Assembly (NCBI GenBank): GCA_001839685.1
Contig: MLAK01000668.1
Location: 1 to 64,000, forward strand
From: Tritrichomonas foetus
Lineage: Eukaryota > Parabasalia > Tritrichomonadida > Tritrichomonadidae
DNA length: 64,000 nucleotides
Direction: 5' to 3'
The notes under the pieces were generated by a model that had not been told where the DNA came from, made no database searches, and saw only the letters and a list, made by a program, of their open reading frames with translations. Shown piece after piece: positions 32,109 to 40,453 of this stretch (its first letter is position 1; every line of letters starts with the position of its first letter). A program made the position numbers and the translations under genes.

Positions 32109-33680
32109 TTACAATGTAGATGATGAAGTTGTCTCCGAATAATTTTCTTTTGCATGTAAAAACAGAACATCTCTTCTTCTTGGTCTAACATTGAAGAAGT
32201 CTTGTTCGTCATCTGTATTATCACCATCAAATGATTCACTATCAAGTGCAAGTGGATTACTTCGATCAGATGTTGTTTGGCTGTCATCACCATCTGTATG
32301 GAATTGTAACCTAACACCCATATCGTAATCATCATCAGAAAGCATATCTTGTATCTTTCTAATGCATTTATATAAAATTATTGGAATCACAATTAATGCG
32401 ATGGCAAGTGGAATGACAATTTCCAGGATAAGTGGTACATTTGGTGTTGGTTTTGGTGTGCTTGTCGCCATTGGTGACATTGGTGGTGTCTGTTCTGGCG
32501 ACATCGATGCTGAAGCTGAAACTGATGCAGAGGGTGACTGTGATGGGGTCTGCATAGGTGAAAATGAAGGTGATGGTGATTGGGTTGCTTCTGGGGATGC
32601 TGATGGTGAAAATGTTGCATCTGGTGAGGCTGTTGCGACCCCAGTTTGGTGGGGGATTGTTGAAGGTGTTGCAACAGGCGTCATTGAAACAGATGGTGAA
32701 TCAGAAGGTGAAGGCGACATAGAAACCGACGGCGAGGCTGATGCTGATGGTGTTTGAGTTGGTGGTGGACTCCTCGTTGGCCAAACAATATTCAGTGTTG
32801 GTAGTGCTTCACAATCTGGAGTGAGAATTGTATTAATTGGTATTTTTGTGGCGCCTGAAGTCACAATGAAGTTGCCATCAATACCTTCAGGTTTAGCTCC
32901 TTCTAAAGAGCAGTCGATTATAAATGCCGAAGCCAAGTTTCCTTGTGGTGTTTCAACATAAGGCATAACAACTTGAACATTTGAGAAATATGATTTTTCT
33001 ATGGTAATGGTATTCACACCTTCAAAAAGTGTTGGATATTTTGCTGAACTTCCTGTTGATGTTGATTGGCTATTCAAAAAGTTACAAAAAATCACATTGA
33101 GTGCGTATTTGGAAGCTGGTTTAATGTTAAAGCAAGTATCACATTTATTTCCATTTACTTCAGAATATTTTAATGAAAAAAATGAAAAATTATTTACATA
33201 AAAAAGATTTTTGAAATCATTTTGGAAAAATGACGTGTTTGAGATGCTGATGGAACATGCATCATGTGAATAACTTGTAATTTGAATGCCGTAATCATTA
33301 CCGGCTCCGCTTTCTTTGAAAACCGATGTTTCAATATTAACTGTGGCTGCTGTTATTTCAAAAAAAGCTGAGCATTTGTCAAAAATGCAGTGTCTCACAA
33401 AAACTATCGATCCATCCGAAACAGTCGACTTTTGCGAGATTTCTCTGCATTCATATAAATATTGAGAAGAATCACGATTAAATGCTAAAGGGCTCATCAA
33501 AAAGTTCGTAAATTGTGTGGATCTCACTGACATTGATAAAGAATGCGAAAGAAACAAAATTGACGAGAAAGAATTATCGAATATCGAAGATTGTAATTTT
33601 ACATTCGCTGAGCGTGAAACTAGTGGTGAGGAGATTGTGTGAGAGCATATTAGGTAATATAGGGTCAAATTGGTTATCAT
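32109..33680 (-). CDS. Type I membrane surface protein with Ser/Pro stalk
   Basis: A 523-aa protein. A short hydrophobic N-terminus (ITNLTLYYLICSHTISSPL) acts as a probable signal peptide. Residues 20-300 form a right-handed, irregular beta-repeat ectodomain (FDNSFSSILFLSHSL, VRHCIFDKCSAFFEI, TVNIETSVFKESGAG, ISNTSFFQNDFKN), as in Pmp-like parallel beta-helix proteins. A stalk of about 110 residues (300-413) consists of SPSxSxSP-type repeats and should be heavily O-glycosylated. One membrane helix (PLILEIVIPLAIALIVIPIILY, about 415-438) is followed by an acidic cytosolic tail of 84 residues with an RPRRR patch. Layout is that of trichomonad surface proteins and matches the gene at 7249-8804. 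It probably contacts host cells or the flagellate's environment; this is an inference from the layout. Confidence 0.8.
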   Translation of the reverse strand: MITNLTLYYLICSHTISSPLVSRSANVKLQSSIFDNSFSSILFLSHSLSMSVRSTQFTNFLMSPLAFNRDSSQYLYECREISQKSTVSDGSIVFVRHCIFDKCSAFFEITAATVNIETSVFKESGAGNDYGIQITSYSHDACSISISNTSFFQNDFKNLFYVNNFSFFSLKYSEVNGNKCDTCFNIKPASKYALNVIFCNFLNSQSTSTGSSAKYPTLFEGVNTITIEKSYFSNVQVVMPYVETPQGNLASAFIIDCSLEGAKPEGIDGNFIVTSGATKIPINTILTPDCEALPTLNIVWPTRSPPPTQTPSASASPSVSMSPSPSDSPSVSMTPVATPSTIPHQTGVATASPDATFSPSASPEATQSPSPSFSPMQTPSQSPSASVSASASMSPEQTPPMSPMATSTPKPTPNVPLILEIVIPLAIALIVIPIILYKCIRKIQDMLSDDDYDMGVRLQFHTDGDDSQTTSDRSNPLALDSESFDGDNTDDEQDFFNVRPRRRDVLFLHAKENYSETTSSSTL

Positions 33681-33886
33681 GATTTTTTACACGAAAAAAT
33701 CACAAAAAACCAAATTCTCAAAACCTACTTTTTCCATGTTTATATGGCCCTTAATTCTATAAAAAGACCATATAAATGCGGAAAAAGTTGATGTTGGAAA
33801 ACAGGTAAATTTTGAATAATAGAACGATGACATTGGGTTGAGTTAACTGATTTTTGATTAACTAATTTTGAAAAATAATATTAGAA

Positions 33887-34120
33887 ATGGGAAAAAATGA
33901 AACTCCAAAAAAGAAAAATGAATCCAAAAAGAAAAATCCAGCAACTGACAACAAAAAACCAATAACAATCCTTGGATTTGTTGGTAATACAGACAGATTA
34001 ACTCTAGCGGTACAATTTGAAAATGACCCCAAATATTACACAGTCTTAGCAGACAGTCTTCGGCAAAAATATCAAATGGAACTGATCAAATTTTTAGAAA
34101 GCCACCTTGCTTTTGAGTGA
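33887..34120 (+). CDS. Small chromo-shadow-domain-like protein (HP1-related)
   Basis: A 77-aa protein. A Lys/Asn-rich leader (about 1-24) is followed by one domain: ITILGFVGNTDRLTLAVQFE, then KYYTVLADSLRQKYQMELIKFLESHLAF. This follows the chromo shadow pattern: a strand with I-x-G-x-x, a strand ending in hydrophobic-K/E, a helix, and a closing amphipathic helix with I-x-F-x-E-x-x-L, as in the HP1 ending (VISFYEERL). The chromo shadow domain dimerises HP1 and binds PxVxL peptides. Here there is no chromodomain for methyl-lysine; the 200 nt upstream encode none. The basic leader could bind nucleic acid. The ATG 33887 stands in a purine-rich context. The alternative is a chance match, since the fold is small. 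Confidence 0.6.
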   Translation: MGKNETPKKKNESKKKNPATDNKKPITILGFVGNTDRLTLAVQFENDPKYYTVLADSLRQKYQMELIKFLESHLAFE

Positions 34121-34281
34121 GCACATATTTTATTTTGATTTTCTTTTTTTATATTTTTTACTTTAATAAACATAAACTATTGTAAAAACATTATAAACCG
34201 ATAATAATGTTAAATTTATAACATGTTTATTAATCACACATAATATTACTATTATCACAATAATTTTATAAAAAAAAAAAA

Positions 34282-36444
34282 TTAACCAAGTTCATTTTTG
34301 AGAATAGCAGATTGCTTATCATATTCAGATGAAAACTTGGCCTGATCTTCTTGACTTGTATATCCGCGTAATCTCACAATTGACAAGAAGTGTTCTTTTG
34401 TTGGCTTTGGAGCTTTTGAAATATATGTCACAGTCATTGCAATATCTGGACAACATAAAATAATTAATTCGGTTTGAATTTGAACAAATTCATAATCTAT
34501 TCGTTTCTTAGCAAAGTCACTTTCAGCATTTGTACATTCTTCAACTAGAATTTTTAGTTCTTTTAGAGTTATTGAAATTCTTGGTGCTGATTGTGAAACC
34601 CCTTTTGAACGAAACATTGCATCTCTGACAGCCGCTACTACTTTTTGTGTGAATGATGTTCTCAATCTATTCATATTATCATTAGAAAGCCATTCACTAA
34701 TAATTGAGAACCGCTCAACTAAGATTGATGCAAGTTTTGGTGGTAATCTACTATTTTCTATATCATTTGGTTGCCATTGGTTATTTCCAATTTGTGCAAG
34801 AGGAGTTTCACATTCCTTAATTATTGCATCAATTAAAATAAACAATTGCTTTCTTAATTCGGCACCAACACTATCTTTTACATCTTCAACTTTAATTTTC
34901 CTTCTTTTTTTATGACTAATTAATGATTTCACTTTAGTTGCAAGTGAATCAACAATCGAAAGAAGTAAAGATGAAGTATTTGCTATACAACATGCTAAAA
35001 TATAATGATCATCCTTTTTACAACGCGTTGGAATGATTCGTGTCAGCATTACAACATATTGTTTTAGAAGACCTTTTAGCATTTTAAAGAGATCACGTAA
35101 AGACTGTGAAACATTAAAACCTGCGCATTTATCTATGCAACTTTTCATCGCAAGAATCAAAGTTGTTGAACTTGACATTGTTTTAGATTGATTGTCAATG
35201 TCAGAATCAGGATAATTTTCGGTATTTCTGATAATTTTTTCAAGATTTTGTTTTTCTGCTTGTAAATAAATATCTATGTGTGGTGCAAATGCACAAGCTA
35301 TTATTCCAATAAATTCATTGGCTGGTTCTTTAACAATTTCTCCAAGATGCTGTTCTTTTCGTTGTTTCCAAGCGTATTTTTGACGAATTCCTTCAGCAGA
35401 GTTTTCAAAATCAGGCATTGATGCATTTTCGTCAATATAAACAGTTTTAACAGTGGCAAAACTTTCAGCCATTTTTTGCTCAAATTTAACGGTGACTTCA
35501 AACGCGCGTAAATATTGTTTTACATCAAGCTGAGTCTCGTTTTTAAGGATATTTTTGACATGGCGAGTCGTCTTTTGGCAAAAAACTCTCGCCAAATGAT
35601 AAAGCATTCTCCACTCTTTCGGAAACGCACAATGATATTGTCTATTGAAGAAATCTGCACGCTGTTTAAACCATTGGTACCTAGATTGCATTTCGCTAAG
35701 ACTACTATTGCGATAAGCATCTTCATAAGGCGCGAGGAATTTATCACAAAACATTTCAATTGTATTTGATCGAAAATCACTCGCATAAGCATCAATAACT
35801 GCACATATTGGTAAATTTGCTTCTGTTCCAGTTCCACTGTATAGTTTTGATTCCAACTCTGTGTTAATTTTATTTCGAAGTTTTCGTTTTAAGTCATAAA
35901 ATTTGCTTAAAAGTGGTTCAAGTTGTGGTGCTGTTTCATACTTTTTAAAGTATTCAATAAATGATGTAAGTGCAAGAATGTTAGCTGCACAATTTGAATA
36001 GTTTAACTGCTCTATGTTAATTTCAAGTTGTTTTACAGTTGTTGTCATCATTTGCAACCTTCTTAAAGTTGTAACGGTTGTTGTCAAATTTTTCTTTGCG
36101 TTATCAAGTGGCTTGATGTCTTTACAAATTTGTGAAACAACATTTTCTGTGTTAACCGCCTGACCACGTATATTCTGAATTCGGCCTGAGAGGTCGCTGA
36201 TAGCGTTTTGTGTATCTTTCAAAATCGCTTCGCTGTTATTTCCAGTCACTGAATTTGAGCGAACAGCTTCTCGAATTGATTCTGTTGTTTGTTGCATTCG
36301 CGCTTGGATTTTTTGGATGGTTTTCGTTAAGTCGATAAGTGAACCGTCATCTGGAAGAAGTTTATCAATATATTCAACGGCGTTGAAATCACTTGTTGAT
36401 AACTGCGTGTCTATGTTATCGATATCAAGAATCGAAGACGCCAT
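34282..36444 (-). CDS. VPS53: VPS53-like subunit of the GARP/EARP tethering complex
   Basis: A 720-aa protein whose N-terminus follows VPS53 closely: FNAVEYIDKLLPDDGSLIDL fits the family's FDAVEYINTLFPTEQSL, followed by IQKIQARMQQTTESIREAVR, SDLSGRIQNIRGQAVNTENVV, and DIKPLDNAKKNLTTTVTTLRRL, the most conserved block of the family. The N-terminal third is coiled-coil, the rest helical CATCHR-type rods. VPS53 joins VPS51, VPS52 and VPS54 (or VPS50) to tether endosome-derived vesicles at the trans-Golgi. Human VPS53 is about 830 aa, so this form has a shorter C-terminus. No membrane segment or frameshift. Start ATG 36444 lies only 12 residues before the conserved block. Confidence 0.92.
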   Translation of the reverse strand: MASSILDIDNIDTQLSTSDFNAVEYIDKLLPDDGSLIDLTKTIQKIQARMQQTTESIREAVRSNSVTGNNSEAILKDTQNAISDLSGRIQNIRGQAVNTENVVSQICKDIKPLDNAKKNLTTTVTTLRRLQMMTTTVKQLEINIEQLNYSNCAANILALTSFIEYFKKYETAPQLEPLLSKFYDLKRKLRNKINTELESKLYSGTGTEANLPICAVIDAYASDFRSNTIEMFCDKFLAPYEDAYRNSSLSEMQSRYQWFKQRADFFNRQYHCAFPKEWRMLYHLARVFCQKTTRHVKNILKNETQLDVKQYLRAFEVTVKFEQKMAESFATVKTVYIDENASMPDFENSAEGIRQKYAWKQRKEQHLGEIVKEPANEFIGIIACAFAPHIDIYLQAEKQNLEKIIRNTENYPDSDIDNQSKTMSSSTTLILAMKSCIDKCAGFNVSQSLRDLFKMLKGLLKQYVVMLTRIIPTRCKKDDHYILACCIANTSSLLLSIVDSLATKVKSLISHKKRRKIKVEDVKDSVGAELRKQLFILIDAIIKECETPLAQIGNNQWQPNDIENSRLPPKLASILVERFSIISEWLSNDNMNRLRTSFTQKVVAAVRDAMFRSKGVSQSAPRISITLKELKILVEECTNAESDFAKKRIDYEFVQIQTELIILCCPDIAMTVTYISKAPKPTKEHFLSIVRLRGYTSQEDQAKFSSEYDKQSAILKNELG

Positions 36445-36669
36445 TTATTATATTCGATTTTCAAGACAAAATCCAATTATCTATATATTTTTTAATTAAC
36501 ATGTCATTACCCAAATGAAATGTGATCTAAAATTTTTTTCATGTACTGATGATGAAAGATGAAAAATGATAGAAAGAGAGAAAATCATAATTTTATTGTT
36601 TAATAGAATACAAATAATAAAATTTCACGCACAATTTTTTTACAACTAAATCAAAAATTATATTTAATT

Positions 36670-37854
36670 TTAAACATCTCGCAAACCAATTGTGTATTTT
36701 GGACCACCAAGTGTTGAAGTACACGAATGATAAGGTGCAGATGTATCTGGTGGTGGATATTCAAGCTTTCTACTTTGAATGTGTACTCCTCTTCGACTTG
36801 TTGCAATCATTGCATCTTTTGCCATAGTTTCATAATAGCCAGGTCCAGGTTTTCTTTTTTCTTCTTTTTCATTAATGATGCAGCGATCATCAGGGCCGGG
36901 GAATCCAATAATTGGTGGTGGTTTCTTCGGCTGCTCAGCCATCCAGTAACTTCCTGGAGCGGGATTGTCAAGCATTGGATCATGAATTTCGTGTCTTTCG
37001 CCAATGGTTCGACTTTTTGGAACCATCAGCGTTCCTAGGTCATAGCCAGGGCCAGGAGACATAGTTTCGTAGCTCGTCACAGGTCTCGAGCCGATTGTTA
37101 ATGATTTAGGATTAACTGTTGTGCCAATATCATAATAAGGCATTTTATTCCTTTCTGGCTTCTTCATTGATGTCCTGGGCCTCATTTTCGTTCCTATTCT
37201 GGAGCCGCCAAGCTCGCTCAAGTGCTGGTAATCTGCTGGACCAGGTGTTATTGGAATTGGGGGATCAACAGCTTTAGGGAAACATGTCTTTCGTGAATCA
37301 GAACCAGGTGGACGAGTGACATTATAAATTGGGCCAGGATGCGCCTTTTTCTTGAAATGCTCCCTCTCTCGGCTCTGAATAGTCATTGGGCGTCGCTTCG
37401 CAATATCAGAAGGAAGATCATACGAGCCGGGAGGAACAGGCATGTTGTCAACAATGAAGCTATTCCTCTTCCCTGTGCCGCACGTATATGCAGGGCCTGC
37501 TAAATCACGATTGATGGTGTAAGCTCCTGGCCCTGGGTTTTCATTCCGCTCTTCTCGATGTTTGACGTGCATGGATGACTTCCTGCCTGTTCCGATTGTT
37601 GTGGTATTGTAATTAGGACCTGGGACATCATCCTTTCTGCGAGTATTTTTGGGAATTGTGCCAATTGTTGATCCTTTTTTGCTTAAAGTTGATGGAAGTT
37701 GATTGTACTGAGGGGCATAGTCTTTTTCGAATTGTTTATGTCGACAGCGCATTGTAAATTTGGGTCCACTTCCAATAGTGGATGGAATATCATATTTTCC
37801 AGGATCTGGCGGTGGAGGATCTTTTCGACCACGGCAAAAACAATCAAAAGTCAT
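36670..37854 (-). CDS. SHIPPO/STPGR repeat protein (ODF3/CIMAP-like)
   Basis: A 394-aa protein built from about ten Pro-Gly-rich sperm-tail repeats: PDPGKYDIP, PGPNYNTTTIG, PGPGAYTI, PPGSYDLPSD, PGPIYNV, PGPADYQHL, PGPGYDLGTL, APGSYWM, PGPGYYETM and a final PPPDTSAPYHS. Between them are the usual T-I-G-x-R and K-x-x-x-P elements (SRTIGERHE, SLTIGSRP). Family members line the inside of axonemal microtubules or bind tubulin. In a trichomonad this points to flagella, the axostyle or the costa, consistent with several STPGR proteins in such cells. It is basic and lacks other domains. The start ATG 37854 begins with a Cys-containing MTFDCFCRGRKD. Confidence 0.9.
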   Translation of the reverse strand: MTFDCFCRGRKDPPPPDPGKYDIPSTIGSGPKFTMRCRHKQFEKDYAPQYNQLPSTLSKKGSTIGTIPKNTRRKDDVPGPNYNTTTIGTGRKSSMHVKHREERNENPGPGAYTINRDLAGPAYTCGTGKRNSFIVDNMPVPPGSYDLPSDIAKRRPMTIQSREREHFKKKAHPGPIYNVTRPPGSDSRKTCFPKAVDPPIPITPGPADYQHLSELGGSRIGTKMRPRTSMKKPERNKMPYYDIGTTVNPKSLTIGSRPVTSYETMSPGPGYDLGTLMVPKSRTIGERHEIHDPMLDNPAPGSYWMAEQPKKPPPIIGFPGPDDRCIINEKEEKRKPGPGYYETMAKDAMIATSRRGVHIQSRKLEYPPPDTSAPYHSCTSTLGGPKYTIGLRDV

Positions 37855-38517
37855 TCTTTATTTCTGAAATAATGAGAAATACTGGGTAAGGTGAATAAAG
37901 TGGTAGTTGTGGTGAATTTTAATTGAAAACGTGCGTTAAGATTGAATATTGTACGTTAAAAAAAGATGAGAGATGGGGAGATGAGCAGTTTAGCTTCATT
38001 TTCCAAACATAAAAAAGCATGAATGGGAAAACCATTGAAATTTAAGTATTTCTGTTATAACAATTATTGCAAAATTATGATTTTTTTAAAATATTGTAAA
38101 AATTCAAATTGTAAAATCATATTCATGCATATGTTAAAATCATTTTTTAACTCGATTCTAATCATAACATAGCTGGCGAACGAAATTATTTATTTCATCT
38201 TTAGAAATCATAGAATTGCTCATAATGACATTCAATGCATGCAACATGAAGTGGTGTTCCCCAAAAATTAATTTGAAATTCTATAATCAAAAATGAAAAT
38301 TATAATGAATTGAAAAACGGACATTTTGTTGTACCAAATATTCATTATAGAAGAGTGTGATATAGTATAAAAGAAAGGAGAATAGAAAAGCATTCAGTAA
38401 GTAATATATCATTTTTATTCTTCACATTTATAAATTATCATATTAGTATATAAGAGAAGCAGCTTCAACAAACAATGTATAATACAAATGAACATAACAA
38501 AATTAGTCTTCAAAAAT
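37855..38517. other. Intergenic region
   Basis: AT-rich, no coding sequence seen; flanks of two minus-strand genes. Confidence 0.6.
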
Positions 38518-39147
38518 TTATCGAATCACACACTCGTACTCTAATTTGAAATTCGGTCTTTGCCGAACACACCAGCCTTCATTTGTTGCATGATCAAAAT
38601 ATTCAAATTTTGCGATTTCATATTCTGGCGTTTTTTCTTTTGGCTCTTCAATTCGTTTGAACCATGTTTGGTACTTTTTGTGGAATACCCATTCCCTATT
38701 AAGGAGTTCTCGACCTGCAAAATACTGCTGTGATGTTCCTGGTAAATAAAAGAAAATGAAAAATAATGTTGACAAATCATATTTTTTGAAGAATTCTGGT
38801 TGGATCAATTTCATGTTTTTGGTTTGCGGGTATGACAGAGGTGTATCTATAGAATTACTTGTATCGACTTCGTGATCTTCATATGGCGGATCTGGAATTA
38901 AATTTAATTCTGATGATAAAGCGTGACAGAAGTCTTGTTGAGTAATTTCTGTTTTGAGCAAACTTTCTGGGAGTCTTGAATCAGTTGACGGAAAAGTATC
39001 ATTCGGAGGAGGTGGGGGTGGAATAGAATTATTTTGTTGATCTTTACGTTGAATAGAAATAGAAACAGGAGGTGTTTTCTTTGGGAGTGATGCTAATGAG
39101 GGGAAATCTTCATCAAGCTTTTTATCGGATGTTTTCACGATTTTCAT
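38518..39147 (-). CDS. NOT-box protein, CNOT2/CNOT3-like subunit of the CCR4-NOT complex
   Basis: A 209-aa protein. The C-terminal domain (about 118-205) is a NOT box: KKYDLSTLFFIFFYLPGT corresponds to the family's hydrophobic helix, then QQYFAGRELLNREWVFHKKYQTWFKRIEEP, a block nearly superposable on CNOT3 (KEL..RSWRFHKKYNTWFQRHEEP), and FEYFDHATNEGWCVRQRPNFKLEYECV at the end. NOT boxes hold CNOT1 and the deadenylase together, so the protein should act in mRNA deadenylation. The first 115 residues are Ser/Pro-rich with a polyproline run (44-48). It is much shorter than CNOT3 (about 750 aa) and lacks the coiled-coil part, as does CNOT2; which of the two is orthologous remains open, although FHKKYNTW-type similarity favours CNOT3. 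Confidence 0.85.
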   Translation of the reverse strand: MKIVKTSDKKLDEDFPSLASLPKKTPPVSISIQRKDQQNNSIPPPPPPNDTFPSTDSRLPESLLKTEITQQDFCHALSSELNLIPDPPYEDHEVDTSNSIDTPLSYPQTKNMKLIQPEFFKKYDLSTLFFIFFYLPGTSQQYFAGRELLNREWVFHKKYQTWFKRIEEPKEKTPEYEIAKFEYFDHATNEGWCVRQRPNFKLEYECVIR

Positions 39148-40436
39148 AGTTAGAAGGAAAATATTGGGAAATTATAAACGGTCATTTTTATTCAAAATTT
39201 TCAGCATTTATTTGTTCACAGAGTGTCTTCAGAAAATTCAGCGCTCACTTCATTTATAACTGTTCAATGGAAAGGATATCAAGAGAACTGAAAGAAATCA
39301 CTTTAAAGTGTCGATTTCTGTGAATGATAGGATGATCAATATTGATCCCTTCATTGCCAGTCAATTGTCTCCTGCTTTGAACACATATCTTATTCATTAA
39401 TATAACTGTTTCATTGAAGACATGGGAAGTATTTTTGATGGATATTCTTCAGAGAGACAATATTGATATTTTTACATGTGATTGTAAAACATCTTTTATT
39501 TTATTAGTTTTTGCTATGAATATTTTTTGGAACTTATTTCATTTTCTTTGTTCTATTAAGACTAAAGGAGTGTCTAATGAAATGTATGTAATACAATCTG
39601 AACATCATCATCAGAGTTCTAAAAATAATGATGAAATAACTGATGATGATAGTGAAGATTTCAGACGAAATAAAGATGTTCAATTTCTTCAAGAAATTGT
39701 TCCTAACTTTCATTCTTTCTTTTTCAAACATTGATTCAAATTTGCATCAAGAAAAAACTCGATCGAAATCTTGACAAAATCTCCTTGATGATTTCATTAT
39801 GGCTTTATATATCAAATTTAACGTCAAAAACAAGCATTTCTTAAGTGATGCAATAGACCATCTTAAAGAGAACGATTTTAAAGTAGCTGCTAAGTGAGCA
39901 TATATGAGATTAAATACTATTCTTTCATCCTCGACAAATGACAAAATTTTTATAATCTATTCTAACTATTAGAATGGATTTTTGTTATATAAAACTCAAT
40001 AATGTGAGAAAATTTACACTTTTGTTTAACCATATATCAATTTTTATCTCTTTCTTTAATTAGTTTTTATTAATAAACAAAATATTACTGATTCATATAC
40101 AAAATGTACCTGATTCATCTCATGAAAAGAAAAAATGATAGCATACATTGCCAAAAATCATAAAAACGTGAAAAGAATTTCATTGAGGTGAAAAAAAATT
40201 ATCGAAAATTAGCTATTATCAGAAATTGAATGCTTTTAATAACTTTTTCAGAAGGTGTCATTTAGTCCCCTCAAATTTGAGTTGGCTAATTTATAATTCA
40301 ATTTCTCAGCCCCTCATTGAAAATGTCAGAGTTTCTCTCTCAAAAAGTAAGTATGACATCACAGAAAAATGGAAACTTTGGTGTAAAAGTGACAATGGAA
40401 AATTTTTGAGATGAAATGGCCATCATCTATCGTTTT
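39148..40436. other. Intergenic region with a possible coding relic
   Basis: Mostly AT-rich flank. The frame at 39438-39734 (from ATG MDILQ) and the segment at 39780-39972 look partly coding; see the separate entry. Confidence 0.5.
39780..39972 (+). pseudogene. Short coding relic, unidentified
   Basis: One frame reads LLDDFIMALYIKFNVKNKHF, then LSDAIDHLKENDFKVAAK, a TGA, then AYMRLNTILSSSTNDKIFII, and stops. The amphipathic pattern resembles a helical repeat protein such as TPR, but there is no start codon and a stop divides it. Upstream, 39438-39734 may be part of the same relic in another frame. Family not recognised. Confidence 0.35.
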
Positions 40437-40442
40437 TCACTT
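40437..40442 (+). promoter_or_regulatory. Initiator element (TCACTT) before AsnRS
   Basis: TCACTT matches TCA(+1)-Y-T-W. A+1 is at 40439, 15 nt before the ATG at 40454, the usual distance in trichomonads. The best promoter call in this window. Confidence 0.55.
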
Positions 40443-40453
40443 TATTTTTTCAT

